From contig JAGOBN010000318.1 of NCBI GenBank assembly GCA_017999235.1, positions 1 to 5,565 of the forward strand: a stretch of DNA of 5,565 nt, read 5' to 3'. Positions 1 to 3,939 of this stretch are shown here, piece by piece; the stretch's first letter is position 1, and the number at the start of each line of letters is the position of its first letter. This DNA is from Anaerolineales bacterium (GTDB lineage Bacteria; Chloroflexota; Anaerolineae; Anaerolineales; UBA6663). Under the pieces are notes generated by a model, which was not told where the DNA came from, did no database searches, and worked only from the letters and a program-made list of their open reading frames with translations. Made by a program: the position numbers and the translations under genes.

Positions 1-420
1 CTGCGCGAGGCCGGCGTGGTGGACCGGCTGGCCAAGGCCGCCCAGAACGAGATCGCCAACATCGCCACGCTCTTCCTGGGCCTGGTCATCGGCAGCACCA
101 TGACCGGCGAGAGCTTCCTGCGCCTGAATACCCTGTTGATCCTGGGGATGGGCCTGCTGGCCTTCGTCATCGACACGGCCGGCGGGGTGCTGTTCGGCAA
201 GCTGATGTATGTGCTCTCCGGCGGCAAGTTCAACCCGCTCATCGGCGCGGCCGGCATCAGCGCCTTCCCGATGTCGGCGCGCATCGTCCAGCGCGTGGGG
301 CAGGAAGCCGATTTTGAGAACTTCCTGCTGATGCACGCCATGGGCGCCAACGCCTCCGGCCAGCTGGCCAGCGTGGTGGCCGGCGGCGTGGTGCTGGCGC
401 TGCTCTCGGGCACCTTCTAA
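1..420 (+). CDS. Sodium ion-translocating decarboxylase, beta subunit (OadB/GcdB/MmdB family), C-terminal part
   Basis: The 5' end lies outside the window; the reading frame is open from base 1 and 139 residues are present, about the last third of a family whose members are usually about 370-430 residues. The beta subunit is the integral membrane part of biotin-dependent decarboxylases (oxaloacetate, methylmalonyl-CoA, glutaconyl-CoA, malonate) that pump Na+ outward when carboxybiotin is decarboxylated. Visible family signatures are NEIANIATLFLGLVIGSTM, the segment KFNPLIGAAGISAFPMSAR and the near-terminal NFLLMHAMGANASGQ. Three hydrophobic stretches fit membrane helices: about residues 17-32, 45-70 and 120-137. 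The substrate cannot be assigned because the alpha subunit is not in view, so no gene symbol is given. It sits 5 nt before the amidohydrolase gene, so the two are probably co-transcribed and translationally coupled. Confidence 0.93.
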   Translation: MREAGVVDRLAKAAQNEIANIATLFLGLVIGSTMTGESFLRLNTLLILGMGLLAFVIDTAGGVLFGKLMYVLSGGKFNPLIGAAGISAFPMSARIVQRVGQEADFENFLLMHAMGANASGQLASVVAGGVVLALLSGTF

Positions 421-425
421 CTCCT

Positions 426-1673
426 ATGGCTGACACCTACGACCTCCTCATCCGCGACGCGCAGCTACGTGGCCGGCCCGGCCGGTTCGCAATCGGCGTC
501 CGCGCCGGCCAGATCGCGGCGGTGGCCGAACAGGCGCCGGGCGCCGCCGCGCTGGAACTGGACGCGGCCGGCGGCCTGGTGACCGAGTCCTTCGTCAACC
601 CGCACCTGCATCTCTGCAAGGTCCACACCCGCCCGCTGCTGGATGAGGAAGCCTTGCGCGGCTACCACGCCGAGGGCATGGGCCAGGCGATGAACACCAT
701 CGAGCTGGCGGCCCGCGTCAAGGAACACTATGCCGAGGCCTGGCTGATCAAAAATGTCCGCCGGGCGGTGGCCGAGGCGGCCCTGCACGGCAACCTGCAT
801 ATCCGGGCGCTGGCCGATGTGGACCCCAAGGCCCGGCTGGAAGGCCTGCGCGCCGTGCTGCGCGCCCGGGAAGAATTCCAGGGCCTGGTGGACCTGCAGG
901 TCTGCGCCTTTGCCCAGGACGGGCTGGCGCGCGAACCGGGCGCCGGCGACTTGATGCGCCAGGCCATGGCGCTGGGCGCGGACGTGGCCGGCGGCATCCC
1001 GTGGATCGAATACACGGACGCCGATCTGCGCGCCCATGTGCGCGAAATCTTCGATCTGGCCCAGCAGTCCGACAAAGATGTCTCGATGCTGGTGGACGAC
1101 GCCGGCGATCCCGGCCTGCGTTCGCTGGAGGTCATGGCTGTGGAGGCCATCCAGCGCGGCTGGCGGGGGCGCGCCCTGGCCCACCACGCCCGCGCGATGG
1201 CGCTCTACCCGGAGCCGTATTTCCAGAAGGTGGCGGCCCTGCTCAAACAGGCGGACCTGGCCGTGGTCACCGACCCGCACACCGGCCCCCTGCACGCGCG
1301 GGTCAAGGACCTGCTGGCGGCCGGCGTGACCGTGGCGCTGGGCCAGGACGACATCTCCGACGGTTATTACCCCTTTGGCCGCAACAATCTATTGGAAGTG
1401 GCCTTCCTGGCCGCGCACCTGCTGTGGATGACCACCAACCGCGAGCTGGAGACCCTGTACGACATGATCACCGTCAACGCGGCCCGCGCCATGAACGTGC
1501 GCGGCCACGGCCTGCGGGCCGGCGCGCCGGCCAATCTGGTGGTGCTGGCGGCCCCCAGCGTCTTGGAAGCCCTGCGCGCGCACGCCGCGCCGCGCTTTGT
1601 CATCAGCCACGGCCGGCTGGTGGACCGCGCCCGCCTGGAAGTGGTGGCGCGCACCGGCGAGTGGCCGGCCTGA
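426..1673 (+). CDS. Cytosine deaminase-like (CodA/AtzC-type) amidohydrolase, possibly with an altered metal site
   Basis: A 415-residue protein of the amidohydrolase superfamily, of normal length for CodA-like enzymes, which hydrolyse exocyclic or ring C-N bonds of small heterocycles in the cytosol. Seen in the sequence: the N-terminal beta-sandwich strand pattern, the HxH metal motif (H60, H62 in FVNPHLHLCK), DLQVCAFAQDGL (residues 156-167), GADVAGGIPWIEYT (184-197), H254 in LAHHARAM, and the C-terminal GQDDISDGYYPFGRNN (306-321) carrying the conserved Asp (D308). By comparison with recalled E. coli CodA, the segment that should hold a metal-ligand His and the catalytic Glu (HxDE) reads SMLVDDAGDP here, with no His. 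The family's HVDV segment is also changed, to ALADVD. So either the chemistry is divergent or activity is reduced. The ATG follows the upstream stop by 5 nt with no clear Shine-Dalgarno, consistent with coupling to the decarboxylase gene. The exact substrate is unknown. Confidence 0.9.
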   Translation: MADTYDLLIRDAQLRGRPGRFAIGVRAGQIAAVAEQAPGAAALELDAAGGLVTESFVNPHLHLCKVHTRPLLDEEALRGYHAEGMGQAMNTIELAARVKEHYAEAWLIKNVRRAVAEAALHGNLHIRALADVDPKARLEGLRAVLRAREEFQGLVDLQVCAFAQDGLAREPGAGDLMRQAMALGADVAGGIPWIEYTDADLRAHVREIFDLAQQSDKDVSMLVDDAGDPGLRSLEVMAVEAIQRGWRGRALAHHARAMALYPEPYFQKVAALLKQADLAVVTDPHTGPLHARVKDLLAAGVTVALGQDDISDGYYPFGRNNLLEVAFLAAHLLWMTTNRELETLYDMITVNAARAMNVRGHGLRAGAPANLVVLAAPSVLEALRAHAAPRFVISHGRLVDRARLEVVARTGEWPA

Positions 1674-1703
1674 GTTCACCCGTCCCCGATCTCACTCACG
1701 CAC

Positions 1704-1709
1704 GAGGAG
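1704..1709 (+). promoter_or_regulatory. Strong Shine-Dalgarno GAGGAG for the cyclase gene
   Basis: GAGGAG lies only 3 nt before the ATG at 1713. It fixes the cyclase start and shows independent ribosome loading, unlike the upstream amidohydrolase, which has no such site. The 3-nt spacing is shorter than the usual 5-9 nt. Confidence 0.7.
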
Positions 1710-1712
1710 CCC

Positions 1713-2585
1713 ATGAAAACCATCGATCTGACTATCCCGCTCGGCATCGGCACGCCGGCCTGGCCCACTTATGAACCCCTGCAGGTCAAGTACTTCAAGC
1801 GCCTGTCCCCCAACGGCGCCAACGGCCAGGTGCTCACGCACTCCAATCATCTCGGCACCCACTTGGACGGCGAGATCCACTTCTACACGCCCGGCAAGGA
1901 CATCGCCTCGCTGGACTTTGACTTCCTGGTGCACGAGGGCGTCATTGTGGACCTGAGCGACGCCTGCGGCGACTACGAGATTTACACGAGCCAAATGATC
2001 GAGGAGCGCGTCGACGTCAAAGAGGGCGACATCCTCATCATCCACACCGGCTACCACCACTTCGGCTGGGATCAGCCCACCGCCGACGAGATCCGCTACA
2101 TGGTCAAGCACCCCGGCCCGGACCGCGAGTTTGCCGAGTGGTGCAAGGCCAAGAAGCTGCGCTGGCTGGCCGTGGATTGCGGCAGCGCCGACCACCCGAT
2201 GAACACCATCGTCCGCGATTGGCAGCCGCGCCAGGCGCGCGAGGCCGATAAGCGCTTCCGGCAGAAGTACGGCCAGTCATTGGCCGAGCGCTTTGACGAC
2301 AGCAAGTACCAGTTGATGCACATCGAGATGTTCCCGCACGGCATCATCCACGCCGAGTGCGTGGGCGGCGACATCGACCTGCTGCTCAACCGGCGCGTCA
2401 CCCTGGGCTTCTTCCCCTGGCGCTTCGTGGACGGCGAGGCCTGCATCGGCCGCTGCGTGGCCTTCGTGGAAGACGCCGTGTACGAGTCCCTGATGCACAA
2501 GAAGGCCGGCATGGCCAAGACCAAGTTCGGGGACGCCTGCGATCCGACGCACGTCGAGCGCCTCAACCGCCTCTCCCAGGCCTGA
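1713..2585 (+). CDS. Cyclase family metal-dependent hydrolase (kynurenine formamidase-like fold, PF04199 type)
   Basis: A 290-residue cytosolic protein. The metal-binding signature HxGTHxDxxxH is present as H46-L-G-T-H50-L-D52-G-E-I-H56; proline at the fourth-last position of the usual HxGTHxDxPxH is replaced by Glu54. Further family features are GDILIIHTGYHHF (residues 105-117), WLAVDCGSADHP (151-162) and the late acidic residue in HAECVGGD (213-220), where the family's metal-contacting Glu is expected. Relatives hydrolyse amides, lactones or ring bonds (kynurenine formamidase, isatin hydrolase). This one is some 80 residues longer than compact KynB enzymes, with an insertion of charged, aromatic sequence between about 120 and 205. 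It follows the amidohydrolase after 39 nt on the same strand, so it probably acts on the same or a consecutive intermediate. The substrate cannot be inferred. Confidence 0.92.
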   Translation: MKTIDLTIPLGIGTPAWPTYEPLQVKYFKRLSPNGANGQVLTHSNHLGTHLDGEIHFYTPGKDIASLDFDFLVHEGVIVDLSDACGDYEIYTSQMIEERVDVKEGDILIIHTGYHHFGWDQPTADEIRYMVKHPGPDREFAEWCKAKKLRWLAVDCGSADHPMNTIVRDWQPRQAREADKRFRQKYGQSLAERFDDSKYQLMHIEMFPHGIIHAECVGGDIDLLLNRRVTLGFFPWRFVDGEACIGRCVAFVEDAVYESLMHKKAGMAKTKFGDACDPTHVERLNRLSQA

Positions 2586-2596
2586 CACGCCTTTCC

Positions 2597-2661
2597 GCCA
2601 CAGAGACACGGAGACACAGAGTCAGGCCCTAAGCTGCTCCGTGTCTCTGTGTCTCTGTGGC
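2597..2661. repeat. Large imperfect palindrome, arms built of three 8-bp units
   Basis: The arms are 2597-2621 and 2637-2661 (25 nt each), complementary at 23 of 25 positions; one of the two mismatches would be a G-U pair in RNA. The 15-nt loop is 2622-2636, and CAG (2623-2625) can also pair with CTG (2634-2636). Each arm is itself a tandem repeat of an 8-bp unit, ACAGAGAC with variant ACGGAGAC, three times. It starts 12 nt after the cyclase stop and ends 51 nt before hypA. No T-run follows either arm, so it is not a standard intrinsic terminator, though the transcript would fold strongly. It resembles repetitive extragenic palindromes that I recall from several environmental phyla; this recollection has not been checked. 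Confidence 0.9.
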
Positions 2662-2674
2662 CCATCCCGCGCCT

Positions 2675-2704
2675 CTGCCACTTTCCCTTCCGGCGTATTA
2701 CAAT
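2675..2704 (+). promoter_or_regulatory. Putative promoter of hypAB
   Basis: The -10 candidate TACAAT (2699-2704) matches TATAAT at 5 of 6 bases. The -35 candidate CTGCCA (2675-2680) matches TTGACA at 4 of 6, with an 18-nt spacer. Transcription would begin near 2710-2712, almost at the hypA ATG (2713), and there is no Shine-Dalgarno before that ATG. This predicts a leaderless or near-leaderless mRNA. It is inferred from consensus only. Confidence 0.45.
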
Positions 2705-2712
2705 GCCCGGCG

Positions 2713-3060
2713 ATGCATGAGTTATCGCTCGCCCATGATTTAGTTGAGATCGCCAGCGACGCGGCCCGCCAGGCCAACGTCCAGCGCGTGGACGTGGTCC
2801 ACCTCAAGGTCGGCGCGCTGGCCGGCGTGGTCACCGAGGCCCTGCTGTTCTGCTACGATCTGGCGACGCGCGGCACCCCGCTGGAAGGTTCGCGGCTGGA
2901 GATCCACCCCGTGCCGCTGGTGGTCAAGTGCGAGCGCTGCTCCGCGGGCTGCCAGTTGGAAGAGTTCAACGGCCTGATCTGCCCCACGTACGGCGGGCCG
3001 GCCGCCCTGGTGGTCAGCGGCCGCGAATTGCAGATCGAGTCCCTGGAGTATGAAGTATGA
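2713..3060 (+). CDS. hypA: HypA, nickel chaperone for [NiFe]-hydrogenase maturation (one zinc ligand replaced)
   Basis: A 115-residue cytosolic protein of typical length. HypA binds Ni2+ through its N-terminal amine and His2 and works with HypB to load nickel into the hydrogenase large subunit. The start at 2713 is chosen because it gives the obligatory MHELSLA terminus; the frame is open further upstream, but that extension is translation of the palindrome. Other family features are VHLKVGALAGVVTEAL (29-44), the T55-P-L-E-G motif and the C-terminal GRELQIESLEYEV. The structural zinc site is normally CxxC...CxxC. Here it is C73-x2-C76-x13-C90-x2-Tyr93, so the fourth Cys is Tyr (codon TAC, one base from TGC). 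An extra Cys80 in the loop might compensate. hypA overlaps hypB by 4 nt (ATGA). Confidence 0.95.
   Translation: MHELSLAHDLVEIASDAARQANVQRVDVVHLKVGALAGVVTEALLFCYDLATRGTPLEGSRLEIHPVPLVVKCERCSAGCQLEEFNGLICPTYGGPAALVVSGRELQIESLEYEV
3045..3048 (+). promoter_or_regulatory. Shine-Dalgarno GGAG for hypB inside hypA
   Basis: GGAG ends 8 nt before the hypB ATG at 3057 and lies in the last codons of hypA. It supports the ATGA-overlap start and coupled translation of the two nickel-insertion proteins. Confidence 0.6.
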
Positions 3061-3728
3061 CCCCGCGCATTCTCGAAATCCGCAAAGGCGTCCTGGATAA
3101 GAACGACCGGCTGGCGCAGGACTTGCGCGCCCGCCTGCGGGCCGCCGGCGTATACGCGGTCAATCTGGTCTCCAGCCCCGGCACCGGCAAGACGGCGTTT
3201 TTGGAGAAGACCCTCAGCGCGCTCATCCAGCGCGGGGTGCCGGCCGCCGCCCTGGTGGGCGACCTGGCCACCGAAAACGACGCCCGCCGGCTGGCGCGGA
3301 GCGGGGCGCCCGTCCAGCAGATCGTCACCGACGGCCTGTGCCATCTGGAGGCCCAGATGGTCACCGGCTACCTGGACCGCTGGGACCTGGCCCAGTTCCA
3401 ATTCCTGTTTGTGGAGAACGTCGGCAACCTGGTCTGCCCCTCGGACTACGATCTGGGTGAAGACCTGCGCGTGGTTTTGCTCTCGGTGACCGAGGGCGAG
3501 GACAAGCCGCTGAAATACCCGGCCACCTTCCACCACGCCGATGTCGCGCTCCTCACCAAGATTGACCTGGCCGCGGCCGTGGAATTCGACCGCGCCGCCA
3601 CGTACGCCAATCTCGCCCAGGTCCATCCCGCTTTGCGCGTCTTTGAGACCTCGGCCAAAACCGGCCTGGGCCTGGACGCCTGGCTCGATTTTCTGATCGA
3701 ACAGCGCCGGCTGAAATTCACGCCCTAG
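3057..3728 (+). CDS. hypB: HypB, GTPase for nickel insertion into [NiFe]-hydrogenase
   Basis: A 223-residue SIMIBI-class GTPase that acts with HypA to deliver Ni to the hydrogenase large-subunit precursor. Seen: Walker A SSPGTGKT (residues 39-46), VGDLATENDARR (67-78) as the switch I region, the metal-site pair C95-H96 in GLCHLEA, the hallmark ENVGNLVCPSDYDLGE (120-135, with C127), SVTEGEDKPLKYP (143-155), and TKID (167-170) in the guanine-specificity position, where NKxD is the textbook form. It begins directly with the conserved LDKND-containing helix. It therefore lacks both the N-terminal CxxCGC high-affinity nickel motif and the His-rich stretch found in some HypB proteins, and should be a pure GTPase without nickel storage. 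The start is fixed by the 4-nt overlap with hypA and by GGAG 8 nt upstream. Confidence 0.97.
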   Translation: MTPRILEIRKGVLDKNDRLAQDLRARLRAAGVYAVNLVSSPGTGKTAFLEKTLSALIQRGVPAAALVGDLATENDARRLARSGAPVQQIVTDGLCHLEAQMVTGYLDRWDLAQFQFLFVENVGNLVCPSDYDLGEDLRVVLLSVTEGEDKPLKYPATFHHADVALLTKIDLAAAVEFDRAATYANLAQVHPALRVFETSAKTGLGLDAWLDFLIEQRRLKFTP

Positions 3729-3748
3729 GCCGCGGACTGGGCCGCGAA

Positions 3749-3818
3749 TAACACGCAGTTACACGCATGGGGAGGCCGGCCCCGGATTGCTTCGCGCCAA
3801 TTCGTGGCACGCGTGTTA
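3749..3818. repeat. Second imperfect palindrome, arms built of two 10-bp units
   Basis: The left arm 3749-3770 and right arm 3797-3818 (22 nt each) pair at 18 of 21 aligned positions, with one single-base bulge on each side. The outer 8 bp are perfect (TAACACGC with GCGTGTTA). The left arm is two copies of a 10-mer, TAACACGCAG and TTACACGCAT (8 of 10 identical). The 26-nt loop contains the 8-bp self-complementary GGCCGGCC (3774-3781). It lies 20 nt after the hypB stop. The following bases are AAGCCCCC, not a T-run, so a terminator role is possible but not supported by sequence. No similarity in unit sequence to the palindrome upstream of hypA, but the architecture is the same. Confidence 0.75.
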
Positions 3819-3848
3819 AAGCCCCCGACTCGACCCGTATTTAGATAA

Positions 3849-3870
3849 TTGTCACGCGCTTGGGTGACAA
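3849..3870. repeat. Inverted repeat TTGTCAC-N8-GTGACAA
   Basis: Perfect 7-bp arms at 3849-3855 and 3864-3870 with an 8-nt spacer. The right arm shares GTGAC (3864-3868) with the adjacent CRP/FNR-like palindrome, so the two structures or binding modes exclude each other. It could be a second operator or a small hairpin. Confidence 0.6.
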
Positions 3871-3877
3871 CAGTCAC
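3864..3877. promoter_or_regulatory. Candidate CRP/FNR-family operator, GTGAC-N4-GTCAC
   Basis: GTGAC (3864-3868), AACA, GTCAC (3873-3877) form a perfect 5-bp inverted repeat around a 4-nt centre. This is the half-site length and spacing of CRP/FNR-type sites (CRP core GTGA-N6-TCAC is contained exactly). It is centred at 3870.5, 69 nt before the hypF GTG. Control of a hydrogenase maturation gene by a redox-, CO- or cAMP-sensing member of this family would make sense. No regulator gene is in view, so the assignment is by motif shape only. Confidence 0.45.
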
Positions 3878-3939
3878 TATAGCCCCCCCGTCTAAAATCG
3901 GATTATTTAAGGTGACTATTTTGGCAGGGCTTACGACTA

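Larger units (their letters stand above)
3838..3935 (+). promoter_or_regulatory. AT-richer control region upstream of hypF
   Basis: This stretch is clearly more AT-rich than anything else in the window and separates hypAB from hypF. Possible -10 boxes are GATAAT (3844-3849), TAAAAT (3893-3898) and TATTTT (3917-3922). None has a convincing -35 at 16-18 nt, which would suit an activator-dependent promoter. GTGAC/GTCAC pentamers at 3851, 3864, 3873 and 3912 fall inside it, and a fifth overlaps the hypF start. A weak Shine-Dalgarno-like AGGG (3926-3929) is 10 nt before the GTG. Which box is used cannot be decided from sequence. Confidence 0.5.

Noticed and set aside
465..1295. Long minus-strand open frame (276 codons) opposite the amidohydrolase gene
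   Set aside because: It mirrors the third-position GC pattern of the real gene, has no family signature and no ribosome site; the plus-strand frame carries all amidohydrolase motifs.
1001..1774. Plus-strand 257-codon frame overlapping the amidohydrolase and the cyclase start
   Set aside because: Its translation is Pro/Gly/Arg-rich low-complexity sequence typical of an out-of-frame reading of GC-rich DNA.
2597..2661. Palindrome as a CRISPR repeat or a Rho-independent terminator
   Set aside because: There is no second copy with a spacer, and no T-run beside either arm.
2641..2712. Upstream in-frame extension of hypA by 24 codons
   Set aside because: The extension translates the palindrome arm and the promoter region, whereas HypA must begin with Met-His for nickel binding.
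3731..3746. CGCGG/CCGCG hairpin just after hypB as an intrinsic terminator
   Set aside because: Only 5 bp of stem with a 6-nt loop and followed by AATAAC, not by T residues.
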